From contig JAIKXV010000091.1 of NCBI GenBank assembly GCA_024683935.1, positions 1-57,176 of the forward strand: a DNA stretch of 57,176 nucleotides, in the 5' to 3' direction. Under the pieces are notes generated by a model. That model made no database searches, had not been told where the DNA came from, and worked only from the letters and a program-made list of their open reading frames with translations. Shown piece after piece: positions 1 to 9,636 of the stretch (its first letter is position 1; each line of letters begins with the position of its first letter). Both the position numbers and the translations under genes were made by a program. The stretch is from Lachnospiraceae bacterium (GTDB lineage: Bacteria > Bacillota_A > Clostridia > Lachnospirales > Lachnospiraceae).

Positions 1-1139
1 AGTTTCCTGAACATTGCTTCGAAGTCGGCGAGCTCGGCCTTGCGGGGATTGCCGGGAGCGCAGGCATCAGCTGCTGCGGATTCGCAGAGGAAAGGAAGAT
101 CCTCTTCCTTCAGCTTTTCGAGCTTGGTGGGGATGCCTACGTCAACAGAGAGCTGGCGGACAGCATCGATAGCGGCCTTTCTGTATGCCTTCTCGTCCAT
201 TCCGGTGGTGTCTACACCGAAGGCCTCAGCGATATTCTTGAACTTCGTTCCGGTAAATTCCTGATTGAATTCCATAACGATGGGAAGCATCATAGCGCAG
301 GCAACACCGTGAGGTGTGTCATAAACAGCACCCAGTGTATGAGCCATGGAGTGTGCAATTCCGAGACCTACGTTTGAATATGCCATAGCGGTAACATACT
401 GTGCCAGAGCCATTCCTTCACGTCCGTCGGGATCATTGTCAACGGCCTTGCGGAGATTCTTTGCGATGAGCTGGATGGATTCCAGATTGAGCACATCGGC
501 AAGCTCCCATGCTGCGCCGGTGGTGTAGCCCTCGATAGCGTGGGTCAGGGCGTCCATTCCGGTGGAAGCGGTAAGCCCCTTGGGCATAGAGGACATCATG
601 TCGGGATCAACCACAGCGATATCGGGGATATCGTTAGGGTCTACGCAGACAAACTTCCTCTTTTTCTCAACGTCTGTGATAACGTAGTTGATGGTGGACT
701 CAGCTCCTGTGCCGCCGGTTGTCGGAACAGCGATCGTAAAGACTGTGCGCTTCTTGGTGGGAGCAACTCCCTCAAGAGAACGGACATCAGCAAACTCGGG
801 GTTATTTACGATGATACCGATACCCTTACCGGTGTCCATGGAAGAACCGCCGCCGATGGTGATCATGCAGTCTGCACCGGATTTTTTATAAGCTTCCACG
901 CCGTGCTGAACGTTTTCGATGGTGGGATTGGGCTTGATATCGGAATAGAGTTCGAATTCTATTCCGTTCTTCTCCAGAAGATCAGTAACTTTCTTGGTTA
1001 CTCCGAACTTTACGAGATCGGGATCGGATGCTACAAAGGCCTTTTTATATCCCCTGGATGTGATAAGTCCGGGAATCTCCTGGATAGCGCCGTGTCCGTG
1101 ATACGAAATTCCGTTAAGCACAAAACGATTTACTGCCAT
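1..1139 (-). CDS. fucO: Iron-containing alcohol dehydrogenase, FucO/lactaldehyde reductase-like (C-terminus cut by window edge)
   Basis: About 379 codons are visible and the reading frame is still open at base 1. FucO proteins are about 382 residues, so only a few residues are missing. The family is a group III Fe-dependent dehydrogenase that reduces lactaldehyde to 1,2-propanediol, or acts on similar short aldehydes, with NADH. Visible hallmarks are the GGGSSMDTGKG nucleotide-binding loop, the FVCVDPNDIPD segment characteristic of FucO, DALTHAIEGY, and the metal-ligand histidines in GIAHSMAHTLG and TPHG. The start is the ATG at 1139, preceded by an ideal AGGAGG site. It has its own promoter (1209-1237). 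The exact aldehyde substrate cannot be told from sequence; a general alcohol dehydrogenase role is possible. Confidence 0.85.
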   Translation of the reverse strand, partial: MAVNRFVLNGISYHGHGAIQEIPGLITSRGYKKAFVASDPDLVKFGVTKKVTDLLEKNGIEFELYSDIKPNPTIENVQHGVEAYKKSGADCMITIGGGSSMDTGKGIGIIVNNPEFADVRSLEGVAPTKKRTVFTIAVPTTGGTGAESTINYVITDVEKKRKFVCVDPNDIPDIAVVDPDMMSSMPKGLTASTGMDALTHAIEGYTTGAAWELADVLNLESIQLIAKNLRKAVDNDPDGREGMALAQYVTAMAYSNVGLGIAHSMAHTLGAVYDTPHGVACAMMLPIVMEFNQEFTGTKFKNIAEAFGVDTTGMDEKAYRKAAIDAVRQLSVDVGIPTKLEKLKEEDLPFLCESAAADACAPGNPRKAELADFEAMFRK

Positions 1140-1208
1140 TTACATTACCTCCTTGATCTTTTTTGGGGGTCTTCCTCAGCCCCCGACACGTTTACAACGA
1201 ACACAATC

Positions 1209-1237
1209 ATTTTACAATATGGCAGATTTTTGAGCAA
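1209..1237 (-). promoter_or_regulatory. Predicted sigma-A promoter of the fucO-like gene
   Basis: On the minus strand the -35 is TTGCTC (1232-1237) and the -10 is TAAAAT (1209-1214), with a 17-nt spacer. The transcript would start near 1202 and carry a leader of about 60 nt that includes a GC-rich hairpin (1165-1184) just upstream of the ribosome site. Confidence 0.5.
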
Positions 1238-1302
1238 GGAATATTTGTGTGATTTCACTATAATTTAATGGATGATGCAGGATTATGTGTATAAATTGTA
1301 AA

Positions 1303-3405
1303 TCAAATACTGTTAACAGCCTCGGCCATTTCGGATTCGTCCGCGAATTTATCGAAGATGTCCTGCTTTTCGCTGAGCATCCGGAGTATGGCTTCGTCAA
1401 CGGTATCATCTGAGATCATCCTGTAAACCAAAACGGAATTCAGCTGTCCCATTCGATAGGCCCTGGAAACGGCCTGGGTTTCAAGGCTCGGCTTGATCTG
1501 GGGTTCGCATAGGATGATGACGCTTGCGGACTGGATATTTAAGCCCGTGCCGCCGGCTATTATCTGAGACACAAGAACCGTCCCCGCGTCTCTTTCCTTG
1601 AAGTCATCAAGGATAGCCTGCCTTGCGGCAGAGGAAAGGGAGCCGTCTATGATATCCGTGCTTTTCTCTCCAAGGGCATTTTTAACGGTCATAAGAGTAT
1701 TCTTGAAGAAAGAGAACACAATGGTTTTACGTCCCTGCATTCCGGCGGTCTCACAGAGTTCAAGTATGCGCTTCAGCTTTGACGAGTCTTCGGGAGCCAC
1801 GTTCTTGAAGGAAACCTGTCTCATTCCCATAAAGTCATTATTCTTTTTATCGATGGAGTAAGCTTCTTTTTCCTTCTGGTTTACGGGGCAGATCTCATCC
1901 TTTTCAATGAGATCCGGGAGTTCGGTCAGGACATCCTCTCTGGTACGCCTTAGATACACGGGAGCTATCTTCTTACGGAAGCCTTCGCCGGACCAGCTGT
2001 CTTCAGTCCGCTGGATCTTCTTCGCGATTTCGTCATTTATGATGCCGATCAGATTCTTCATCTCATCGATACGGTTTTCGAGAGGCGTTCCGGACATCAG
2101 TAGTATCCTGTCGGAATGGGATAATATTTCTTTTGCGGACACAGTCCTTTTTGCTTCGGGATTTTTGATATAGTGGGCCTCATCCACCACAGTCATGTGG
2201 GACACAAAGCTGTCCGGGAGAAGATCCCTGAATTTCGGCAGAGCCTCGTAATTAACGACAGCTATGCCGCCGTCTGCCTGCCATTCCAAGGTGTTGTTGG
2301 AAGCGGCCGCATCCCTTATAAGGAGAGGTTTCAGAGTTGAGAATGTTCCTATCTCACGCACCCAGTTGATCAGAACGCTGGCGGGACAGATCACGATGAA
2401 ATGGGTCCTGCCCTCGTTTGCGAGACTCTGGATGGCAGCCAGGGACTGCACTGTCTTTCCGAGTCCCATCTCATCTCCGAGAAGGGTTTTCTCCTGGTAG
2501 AGGGCGTACTTGGTTCCGAAGGTCTGGTATGAACGGAGGGCTGTTTTGAAGCCGTCAAGCTTCAGCTCGTACTGATCTATCGCATCTGCCAGTTCCTCGG
2601 GCACATCGCTTCTGATACGGTCTGTAAGGTCTGCGATCTCCCCGGCTGAAGCATTTCTGTTTCCGAGATCCTCAAGAGCTGCAAAATAGAAAGCCGGGCG
2701 GGCCATGAAATCCTGCCATGCCCTTTCCCCGGTGACTGACAGAACCTTTTCGTTATCGTTTATCAGCCGGTCTGCATCTGCGGAAAAGGAACCTGAAAAA
2801 AGGGCTGCGAGTTTATCTGCACCGTTTACGGTTCTTTCCTTCTTTTCCCTGCCGGAGAAGAACCAGAAAAAGCTGTTTCCTATGGCAGAGGCTTTGCCTG
2901 CAGCCGCCTCTATCTGACGGTGCTTTGCGGAATATAGCTTTGCCGTGCTTTTTCTGATCTCTGCCGTGTGAATGATCTTATACAGGGCGGTTACCGTATT
3001 TACGGTGCCCGGAGTCTTCTTATCTCCCGAGAGCCGGGCCCTGGTATTTTCAAATACAGTATCCGCTATGTCATCTATGGTTTTCTTTATCGTCTCCGCA
3101 GTTCCGGTACCTATGCCCTTTATGCTGTCTATCTCGGAAAGGCTTAGGTGCAGGAGTTCCGCTATATTGTTATAGCCGGCGCTGCTTAAGGCGGATACCC
3201 TTAGGCCCTGTTTCTCTGCATTGATGGCGCTTACAGGGGTATTTCTCAGGGTTTCAAGGGCGTTTTCCTGTCTGAGTTCCGAAAGGGCGCTTATAGCGTC
3301 GTCATTTAACAGGACTTCCGAATCGATGATGTCTTTAAGAGCTTCATCCCTCGACAGAAGTGCCTTTTTCATCTGTTTTACTTTGGAGAAATCAGGTTTG
3401 TTCAT
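1303..3405 (-). CDS. SNF2-family DEAH-box ATPase/helicase with N-terminal helix-hairpin-helix region
   Basis: A 700-residue ATP-dependent DNA translocase of the SNF2/RapA superfamily. Motif I is DEMGLGKTVQSLAAI (near residue 312), motif II is VVDEAHYIKNP, motif III is LLMSGTPLENR, and the C-terminal RecA-like lobe has the late motifs QIIAGGTGLNIQ and QAVSRAYRMGQ. Residues about 60-110 contain a helix-hairpin-helix-like segment (SSAGYNNIAELLHLSLSEI, then KGIGTGTAETI), suggesting non-specific DNA binding ahead of the motor. No nuclease or methylase domain is fused and no restriction genes are adjacent, so a repair or nucleoprotein-remodelling role is more likely than defence. It is transcribed toward the fucO-like gene with a 163-nt gap, so the two are probably independent. 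Confidence 0.85.
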   Translation of the reverse strand: MNKPDFSKVKQMKKALLSRDEALKDIIDSEVLLNDDAISALSELRQENALETLRNTPVSAINAEKQGLRVSALSSAGYNNIAELLHLSLSEIDSIKGIGTGTAETIKKTIDDIADTVFENTRARLSGDKKTPGTVNTVTALYKIIHTAEIRKSTAKLYSAKHRQIEAAAGKASAIGNSFFWFFSGREKKERTVNGADKLAALFSGSFSADADRLINDNEKVLSVTGERAWQDFMARPAFYFAALEDLGNRNASAGEIADLTDRIRSDVPEELADAIDQYELKLDGFKTALRSYQTFGTKYALYQEKTLLGDEMGLGKTVQSLAAIQSLANEGRTHFIVICPASVLINWVREIGTFSTLKPLLIRDAAASNNTLEWQADGGIAVVNYEALPKFRDLLPDSFVSHMTVVDEAHYIKNPEAKRTVSAKEILSHSDRILLMSGTPLENRIDEMKNLIGIINDEIAKKIQRTEDSWSGEGFRKKIAPVYLRRTREDVLTELPDLIEKDEICPVNQKEKEAYSIDKKNNDFMGMRQVSFKNVAPEDSSKLKRILELCETAGMQGRKTIVFSFFKNTLMTVKNALGEKSTDIIDGSLSSAARQAILDDFKERDAGTVLVSQIIAGGTGLNIQSASVIILCEPQIKPSLETQAVSRAYRMGQLNSVLVYRMISDDTVDEAILRMLSEKQDIFDKFADESEMAEAVNSI

Positions 3406-3546
3406 GGGCGTATTTTATCACAAAAACAGCCATGATTAAACGGCGTTCGTCAAGAGCGCTAGTCGTTTACTATGAGATGCAGATGTGTTAAAATGTCGGT
3501 TAGACGTTTGCCCGGAGTGTGTCCGGCACAGAAAAAGGAGAAGATC

Positions 3547-4806
3547 ATGGATCAACTGCCTATACGTGTCAAACTGATAATGTTAAGCGTGATAGGAGCG
3601 TTCAGCACCCTGATACTGGTAATACTGGATATCGCAAATACAACTGACAACGTATCCCTTACCGTGGGGATAGTCCTGATAGCCCTGCAGATACTGATAG
3701 CGATATTTATAACCGCTAATATCAGCAAGGCTATGAAGATCAGCATAGATTATATCGAAAGGATGTCTACGGGTAATTTCACCCAGGATCTTCCTGAGGA
3801 ATTAAAGGAAAGACAGGATGATTTCGGCAATCTCGGAGACAGCCTGAAGGAAATGAAGCTCAGTGTGGGAGCCCTTATCGGTGCGGTAAAGGGGCAGGCC
3901 GACGATATTGAAGAGGCTGTGGAAAATATCAATGAAAGCGTAGGCGAGCTGAATTCCAGCATAGAGGATGTGGCGATGTCGGTTGGCGCGCTGGCGTCGG
4001 GTATGGACGAGACCGCCGCTTCCGCTTCGGAAATAAAGGGTACCTCAGAGCTTATCAAGGCATCAACAGAGGATATGGCAAAGAAGGCAGAAGAGGGAGC
4101 GCTGGAGGTTAAGGCTATTTCAGACCGTTCCAGCCAGACTGCGGCAGAGACCAATAAGAGGCAGAGCAATGTGAAGGCTCTCAGCAGCGAGATCAGCGGC
4201 AGGCTTTCCAAGGCTCTTGAGGATGCAAAGGTCGTAGCAGAGATAGGCGTCCTTACGGAGTCCATTATGGCTATTACAAACGAGACGAATCTGCTCGCAT
4301 TAAACGCGGCAATTGAAGCTGCCAGCGCCGGTGAAGCAGGAAGAGGCTTTGCGGTAGTGGCGGATGAAATAAGGAGCCTTGCAGAGCAGAGCAAGGCAGC
4401 GGTTGTAAAGATACAGAATGTGACCCAGGCGGTTACGGGTTCCGTGGGACATCTGTCGGAGGATTCCGGAAAGCTCCTTAACTTTGTGGAAACTGATGTG
4501 GCAGAGATGCTGGAGGATTTCAGTGCTGCAACTACCCAGTACGGAAAGGATGTACAGTATATGGATTCCCTGGTATCCGGCTTTGCGGACACGGCATCTG
4601 AGCTCAATACACAGATAATGGGCATCATGACCAGCATAGATGAAATAAGCGATGCCTCCCAGGCCGGAGCAGAGAGCACCAATATGATCGCAAGGAGTAC
4701 GGATAATATCCGTGAACTGTCAGGACAGGTTGTAAAGGAAGCGGAAAAGACCAGGGATACTGTGGAGATACTGGATTATGAGGTGTCTAAAATAGCAGTT
4801 CTTTAA
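3547..4806 (+). CDS. Methyl-accepting chemotaxis protein without extracytoplasmic sensor domain
   Basis: A 419-residue chemoreceptor. The start is the ATG at 3547, 7 nt after an AAGGAG site; an upstream in-frame ATG at 3472 has no such site and gives an unlikely leader. Two transmembrane helices (residues about 9-26 and 36-54) are separated by only about ten residues, so there is no periplasmic ligand-binding domain. A HAMP-like segment (ISKAMKISIDYIERMSTGNF) and a long coiled coil follow. The signalling hairpin tip is well conserved: ITNETNLLALNAAIEAASAGEAGRGFAVVADEIRSLAEQS in substance, around residues 245-285. It probably senses membrane or cytoplasmic state, or works with a partner. The flagellar genes at the other end of the window fit a motile cell. 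Confidence 0.9.
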   Translation: MDQLPIRVKLIMLSVIGAFSTLILVILDIANTTDNVSLTVGIVLIALQILIAIFITANISKAMKISIDYIERMSTGNFTQDLPEELKERQDDFGNLGDSLKEMKLSVGALIGAVKGQADDIEEAVENINESVGELNSSIEDVAMSVGALASGMDETAASASEIKGTSELIKASTEDMAKKAEEGALEVKAISDRSSQTAAETNKRQSNVKALSSEISGRLSKALEDAKVVAEIGVLTESIMAITNETNLLALNAAIEAASAGEAGRGFAVVADEIRSLAEQSKAAVVKIQNVTQAVTGSVGHLSEDSGKLLNFVETDVAEMLEDFSAATTQYGKDVQYMDSLVSGFADTASELNTQIMGIMTSIDEISDASQAGAESTNMIARSTDNIRELSGQVVKEAEKTRDTVEILDYEVSKIAVL

Positions 4807-4830
4807 GAAGATCCTTCGCTTTAGAGAGAA

Positions 4831-5973
4831 ATGAACAAATTAGAAATATCAGAGATTAAAAAACAATTTCATATAGATAGGTACACAATTGACAATATCT
4901 GCATCTGCTACGTGGGAAATGAGAAGGAAAAGAAATTCCTGACGAGGGACGCCTTCGGCTCCCTTCCCGAGGAGGAGATGCATAAGTATTTTAAATTCTT
5001 TAAGAAAGCTCTCTCGGGGACAGTCGGGAAAAACCTTATCAATCTTGATTTCCCACTGTCTGAGGAGAACGGAGACAAACAGGGACTTCTCCTCGAACTG
5101 AGGGACAGCCGGCTGGATGACGACGATACCCTGGATCAGTTCTATGACAGGATCATTTCGAATTACGACAGTCCGGAGAAGTACTGCATCATTACCGTAC
5201 ATGCCGTATATGATGTTCCGGGAAAGAGCAAGGGGAGGGAAACCATGGATGACGCCTCCGATGATGTGTATGATTTTATCATGACACTTATCAGTCCCGT
5301 GGAACTCCGTGACGGAGAATTAGGATACGATCCCGAGAATAACAGGATAGGCGAGCTGTCCAGGGAGTGGGTTCTTCACGATCCGGACAGGGCATTTCTT
5401 TTTCCCGCTTTTAATGACAGGACTGCCGATATACATTCCGTCCTGTATTACACAAAGAAATCAGAGGAGCTGCAGCCGGATTTCATAAATTTCATGTTCG
5501 GCGCCGATGCGCCCCTTTCCGCAGGTGACCAGAAGGATACCTTCAATATGCTGGTGTCTTCGGTCTGCGCCGATGAGGGCGATGTGGAGGTCATGAAAAA
5601 TATCCATGATTCCTTAAGTGACATCATAGAGGAAAATAAGGATGATCCCGAGCCCGTGGTCATCGGGAAGAATGAAGTAAAGAAGATTCTTACAGACAGC
5701 GGAGTTACGGAAGAAAAGCTTCAGAACTTTGATAAGCACTATGACGACATCGCAGGCGATGATGCGGAGATAGTGATTTCCAATCTACAGGGAATAAAGA
5801 ATTTCAAGATATCAACTCCGGACATAGATATACGCGTGAAACCGGATTTCGTAGACAGGATAGAGGCCAGGATAGTGGACGGCAGGCAGTGTATAGTCAT
5901 TGCGGTGGACGACCACGTGGAAGTAAACGGCGTGAATGTCAGAACGCTGGTACCTAAGGAAAGACATACTTAA
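4831..5973 (+). CDS. DUF4317 family protein
   Basis: A 380-residue soluble, acidic protein with no signal peptide or membrane segment. The sequence fits the DUF4317 family, found mainly in Clostridia and functionally uncharacterised; the opening NKLEISEIKKQFHIDRYTIDNICICYV and the central DVYDFIMTLISPVELRDGELGYD are typical. It lies 24 bp after the chemoreceptor gene and is probably co-transcribed with it. A weak GAGAG site precedes the ATG. No catalytic motif is evident. Confidence 0.75.
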   Translation: MNKLEISEIKKQFHIDRYTIDNICICYVGNEKEKKFLTRDAFGSLPEEEMHKYFKFFKKALSGTVGKNLINLDFPLSEENGDKQGLLLELRDSRLDDDDTLDQFYDRIISNYDSPEKYCIITVHAVYDVPGKSKGRETMDDASDDVYDFIMTLISPVELRDGELGYDPENNRIGELSREWVLHDPDRAFLFPAFNDRTADIHSVLYYTKKSEELQPDFINFMFGADAPLSAGDQKDTFNMLVSSVCADEGDVEVMKNIHDSLSDIIEENKDDPEPVVIGKNEVKKILTDSGVTEEKLQNFDKHYDDIAGDDAEIVISNLQGIKNFKISTPDIDIRVKPDFVDRIEARIVDGRQCIVIAVDDHVEVNGVNVRTLVPKERHT

Positions 5974-6000
5974 ATATAAGGGAACAGGAATTATCATTAT

Positions 6001-6630
6001 ATGAATGCAGGAAGATTCATAGGGGGAATACTGGTATGCGCATGTGTGGCGCTGGTCTTTGTCTTTACCCTGAAAAGTCTTCTGACCGGTGATATTCCCC
6101 TTATCAGAAAGACGGGAAATGATACAGCGGCTGAAGCTTCTGCCGCAGCACCTGAGGAAAGCACAGCAGCACCGGAGGAGACGGTTACCGCGGCTTCCCG
6201 GGAAGAAGAACCGGCTGTGACTCCGGAGGAAGCTCCTGCAGAAGAACCTGAGGAAATCCCGGAACCTGAAGGTTATGATCCGGAGGCGGTGTCCTATGAT
6301 ACGATGGGAGATGGTACGATCCCTGGGGCAAAAGAAGATTATATAGTGGAATCCACCCGTGATTTTAAGGAATTCTGGGATAACGGCAGGGAGAATTATC
6401 TCGCGTTCAAACATTTCACCATAAGGAAAACCTATGAGAATACCCAGGATACGGTATGCGGTTATTTTGTGGATCTGGCATTCGGGGACGGTTCATCCCT
6501 TGAAGGGCTTCGCTGTAATGATGTATCAGCGCTGACCGGGGGACGTAAGTTCAGGTACGGCTATGTACGTGATGACGCCACCCAGGGGAACGGACAGAAC
6601 GTTATGTATCTGTATCTGGTGCAGGAGTAA
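6001..6630 (+). CDS. Hypothetical membrane-anchored protein with Pro/Glu/Ala-rich stalk
   Basis: A 209-residue protein not assigned to a family. Residues 8-27 form one hydrophobic anchor or uncleaved signal. Residues about 40-100 are a low-complexity stalk rich in Glu, Pro and Ala (repeated APEE, EEPA, EEIPEPE), as in wall-spanning spacers. A compact domain of about 100 residues follows and probably lies outside the membrane. It ends 2 nt before ispF, so it may head the ispF operon. The ribosome site is weak (AGGGAACAGG about 16 nt upstream of the ATG), leaving some doubt about the start. Confidence 0.6.
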   Translation: MNAGRFIGGILVCACVALVFVFTLKSLLTGDIPLIRKTGNDTAAEASAAAPEESTAAPEETVTAASREEEPAVTPEEAPAEEPEEIPEPEGYDPEAVSYDTMGDGTIPGAKEDYIVESTRDFKEFWDNGRENYLAFKHFTIRKTYENTQDTVCGYFVDLAFGDGSSLEGLRCNDVSALTGGRKFRYGYVRDDATQGNGQNVMYLYLVQE

Positions 6631-6632
6631 AT

Positions 6633-7157
6633 ATGCGGATAGGAATGGGTTATGATGTCCACAGACTTGTGGAAGGACGGAAGCTGATAATAGGCGGGGT
6701 GGAAATACCGTATGAGAAGGGGCTTCTCGGACATTCCGATGCGGATGTGCTCCTTCACGCCATAATGGACGCAATGCTCGGTGCCGCAGCTCTGGGAGAT
6801 ATAGGAAAGCACTTTCCCGACACTTCGGATGAATTTAAGGATGCGGACTCAGTGGAACTCCTTAAAAAGGTGGGAGAGCTGATAGAAGAAAAGAGGCTCT
6901 TCGTAGAAAACATCGACGCCACCATAATCGCCGAAAAACCGAAGATGAGACCCTATATCGATGAGATGACGAAGGTGATCTCTGAAGCCCTGGGGCTTGA
7001 CAGGGATCAGGTAAATATAAAAGCCACCACGGAAGAAAAAATGGGATTCACCGGAAGGGGGGAAGGCATTGCCGCGGAGGCGGTCTGTCTGCTTATCAGG
7101 GCAGCAGATATGGGAATAAAAAATGAATGCTGCAGGAACTGTGAAAAAAGACATTAA
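6633..7157 (+). CDS. ispF: 2-C-methyl-D-erythritol 2,4-cyclodiphosphate synthase
   Basis: A MEP-pathway enzyme that cyclises CDP-methylerythritol 2-phosphate to MEcPP with release of CMP. The metal ligands Asp8, His10 (GYDVH) and His42 ([12 protein letters not shown]) are at the canonical positions, and the [21 protein letters not shown] signature near the C-terminus is intact. Its 174 residues are slightly longer than the usual 155-160, with a Cys-containing tail whose coding sequence overlaps the start of cysE by 35 nt. It is the first clear gene of the ispF-cysE-cysS-mrnC-rlmB-sigH chain, in which every gene overlaps the next. Confidence 0.97.
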   Translation: MRIGMGYDVHRLVEGRKLIIGGVEIPYEKGLLGHSDADVLLHAIMDAMLGAAALGDIGKHFPDTSDEFKDADSVELLKKVGELIEEKRLFVENIDATIIAEKPKMRPYIDEMTKVISEALGLDRDQVNIKATTEEKMGFTGRGEGIAAEAVCLLIRAADMGIKNECCRNCEKRH

Positions 7158-7860
7158 TTATATAAAAAAATATATTGAAGAAGAGATAAAGGTTGTAAGA
7201 GAGAGAGATCCGGCCATACATAACAAATGGGAGGTCTTTCTCTATTCGAGTTTCTGGGCGGTTCTGATGTACAGGGTGGCTCACAGATTTTATCTTAAAA
7301 AGCATTATTTTATCGCAAGGCTGATTTCCCAGATCGCCAGAAACCATACAGGGATTGAAATACACCCCGGAGCAGAGATAGGAAAGGGATTTTTTATCGA
7401 TCACGGTTCAGGCGTGGTTGTGGGTGAGACCACGATCATCGGAAACAATGTGACGCTGTATCAGGGTGTTACTCTGGGAGGAACGGGAAAGGAAAAGGGC
7501 AAGAGACATCCTACCCTGAAGGATAACGTAATGGTATCTGTGGGAGCCAAGGTTCTCGGATCCTTTACCATAGGAGAGAATACTAAGATCGGCGCCGGAT
7601 CGGTTGTGCTGAATGAAATCCCTCCCAACTGTACGGTCGTGGGAGTTCCGGGAAAGATCGTAAAATGCGAGAGCAAAGAGATTCCAAGAGAAACCATGGA
7701 TCAGGTACATCTTCCGGATCCCATCCAGGATGATATCAATACCCTCAAGCATTCTGATGCCGAGATCACAAACCAGCTTCTTTCGCTGAAGGATACCGTA
7801 AGGGAATTAAGAAAGGAAATAGAGAAAGTCAATAAGGGCGGAAACAATGAAGATATATAA
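7123..7860 (+). CDS. cysE: Serine O-acetyltransferase
   Basis: Transfers acetyl from acetyl-CoA to L-serine, the committed step of cysteine synthesis. The 245-residue protein has an N-terminal helical region (1-70) and a left-handed beta-helix of hexapeptide repeats (about 78-180). The catalytic Asp93-His94 pair lies in [13 protein letters not shown], and the loop with [12 protein letters not shown] is typical of SAT. The C-terminal tail is long and helical (residues about 200-245). The start ATG lies inside ispF, and the 3' end overlaps cysS by 14 nt. Placement directly before Cys-tRNA synthetase is the conserved Firmicutes order. Confidence 0.95.
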   Translation: MNAAGTVKKDINYIKKYIEEEIKVVRERDPAIHNKWEVFLYSSFWAVLMYRVAHRFYLKKHYFIARLISQIARNHTGIEIHPGAEIGKGFFIDHGSGVVVGETTIIGNNVTLYQGVTLGGTGKEKGKRHPTLKDNVMVSVGAKVLGSFTIGENTKIGAGSVVLNEIPPNCTVVGVPGKIVKCESKEIPRETMDQVHLPDPIQDDINTLKHSDAEITNQLLSLKDTVRELRKEIEKVNKGGNNEDI

Positions 7861-9253
7861 TACACTCACAAGAAGAAAAGAAGAATTCAAGCCTATCAAA
7901 GAAGGGCATCTCGGTATGTATGTATGCGGACCTACGGTCTATAACCTTATACATATCGGAAATGCCAGACCCATGATAGTATTTGACACCTTCAGGCGTT
8001 ACATGATCCACAGGGGCTATGACGTGAACTATGTTTCCAACTTCACTGATGTGGATGACAAGATAATCAACAGGGCAAATGAAGAAGGAGTGAAGAGCGA
8101 AGACATCTCCGAAAGATATATACTGGAATGCAAAAAGGATATGGAGGGTCTCAATGTAATGCCCGCCACCGTGCATCCCAAGGCCACTGAAGAAATAGAC
8201 GGGATGATAGAGCTGATCTCCGATCTGATAGATAAGGGTTATGCATACAAGGCGGATGACGGAACGGTTTATTTCAGAACCAGGAAATCCAGGGAGTACG
8301 GAAAGCTTTCCCATAAGAATATCGAGGATCTGGAGGCGGGACACGGACGTGAACTGAAGGTCAGCGGAAATGAGGGGAAGGAAGATTATCTGGACTTTGT
8401 ACTCTGGAAGCCGAAGAAGGAGGGTGAGCCCTTCTGGACATCTCCCTGGTGTGAAGGCAGGCCGGGCTGGCACACGGAGTGCTGTGTCATGGCGAAGAAA
8501 TATATAGGAGCTACGATAGATATTCATGCAGGAGGAGAAGACCTTATCTTCCCCCATCATGAAAATGAGATAGCCCAGTCAGAAGCCGCCAATGATGTGG
8601 AGTTTGCCCATTACTGGATGCATAACGGATTCTTAAATATCGACGGGGAGAAGATGAGCAAGTCCCTTAATAACTTTTTCACCGTCAGGGATATCTCGGA
8701 AAAATATGATCTTCAGGTTCTGCGCTTTTTCATGCTTTCAGCTCATTACAGAAGCCCGCTTAATTTCTCGGCAGAGCTGATGGAATCGGCAAAGGCAGGT
8801 CTCTTAAGGATAAAGACCGCAGCTTCAAAGCTTAATTTCCTGCTTAAGACAGCTCCCGAAAGCAGCACGGCTGCAGAGGATAAAGACAGGATAAAGGAAT
8901 TCACTTCAAGATTTGACGAGGCCATGGATGATGACCTGAATACCGCGGATGCTGTTTCCGTTATATTTGAGCTTGTTAAATTCATCAATACCACTGCCGA
9001 TGAAAACAGTTCAAAGGATTATCTCAATGCATTGAAGGAAGAACTGGTAAGTCTCTCAGGCGTCCTGGGCCTTATTGTGGAAGAAAAGGAAGAGCTTCTT
9101 GACAGCGACATCGAAGCACTTATCAACGAGAGGCAGGAAGCCAGGAAGAATAAGAACTTTGCCAGGGCAGACGAGATAAGAGACGAGCTGCTTAAAAAGG
9201 GAATAATCCTGGAAGATACGAGACAGGGCGTTAAATGGAAGAGAGCAGACTGA
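7847..9253 (+). CDS. cysS: Cysteinyl-tRNA synthetase
   Basis: A class I aminoacyl-tRNA synthetase of 468 residues. The HIGH-type motif is HIGN at residues 36-39, the zinc-binding Cys27 lies in [10 protein letters not shown], the further zinc ligands are in the WHTECC and HHENEIAQ regions, and the KMSKS loop ([11 protein letters not shown]) is near residue 268. Length matches the family (about 460). It overlaps cysE upstream and mrnC downstream (19 nt), so the operon is probably translationally coupled. Confidence 0.98.
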   Translation: MKIYNTLTRRKEEFKPIKEGHLGMYVCGPTVYNLIHIGNARPMIVFDTFRRYMIHRGYDVNYVSNFTDVDDKIINRANEEGVKSEDISERYILECKKDMEGLNVMPATVHPKATEEIDGMIELISDLIDKGYAYKADDGTVYFRTRKSREYGKLSHKNIEDLEAGHGRELKVSGNEGKEDYLDFVLWKPKKEGEPFWTSPWCEGRPGWHTECCVMAKKYIGATIDIHAGGEDLIFPHHENEIAQSEAANDVEFAHYWMHNGFLNIDGEKMSKSLNNFFTVRDISEKYDLQVLRFFMLSAHYRSPLNFSAELMESAKAGLLRIKTAASKLNFLLKTAPESSTAAEDKDRIKEFTSRFDEAMDDDLNTADAVSVIFELVKFINTTADENSSKDYLNALKEELVSLSGVLGLIVEEKEELLDSDIEALINERQEARKNKNFARADEIRDELLKKGIILEDTRQGVKWKRAD

Positions 9254-9636
9254 GAACCTATTCTCCCCTGACCCTTGCTTTTCTTGGGGACGCGGTTTTT
9301 TCCCTCTTTATGAGAGAATACGTGGTAAAGAAGGGCAATACGAATGTAAACAAACTGCATAAGCGCACTGTGGGTCTGGTATCCGCAAATGCACAGGAAA
9401 AGGCAGTTATGGCCCTGATCGAAGGGAATGAACTCACGGATGACGAGCTGGAGATCTTCAGAAGGGGTGAAAACGCCCAGACTGAGACCCATGCCAAGAA
9501 CGCGTCGGCGAGAAGCTATCACAGGGCAACAGGTTTTGAATGTCTGATAGGATGGCTGTATCTTAAGGAAGATCACATAAGGATTGAGGAGCTCTTAAAG
9601 AGAGCGATAGAGATTAACGAAAATGAGCAGATTTGA
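9235..9636 (+). CDS. mrnC: Mini-ribonuclease III
   Basis: A 133-residue RNase III-like catalytic domain with no double-stranded RNA-binding domain, as in B. subtilis Mini-III, which trims the termini of 23S rRNA precursor. The signature [17 protein letters not shown] (Asp19) and the [22 protein letters not shown] segment containing the second acidic motif region are visible. It is located between cysS and rlmB as in other Firmicutes, overlapping both. Confidence 0.93.
   Translation: MEESRLRTYSPLTLAFLGDAVFSLFMREYVVKKGNTNVNKLHKRTVGLVSANAQEKAVMALIEGNELTDDELEIFRRGENAQTETHAKNASARSYHRATGFECLIGWLYLKEDHIRIEELLKRAIEINENEQI

Noticed and set aside
3750..4682. Long antisense open frame (310 codons) under the chemoreceptor
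   Set aside because: It mirrors the codon bias of the chemoreceptor, is Ser/Ala/Leu-rich without domains, and has no ribosome site; a shadow frame.
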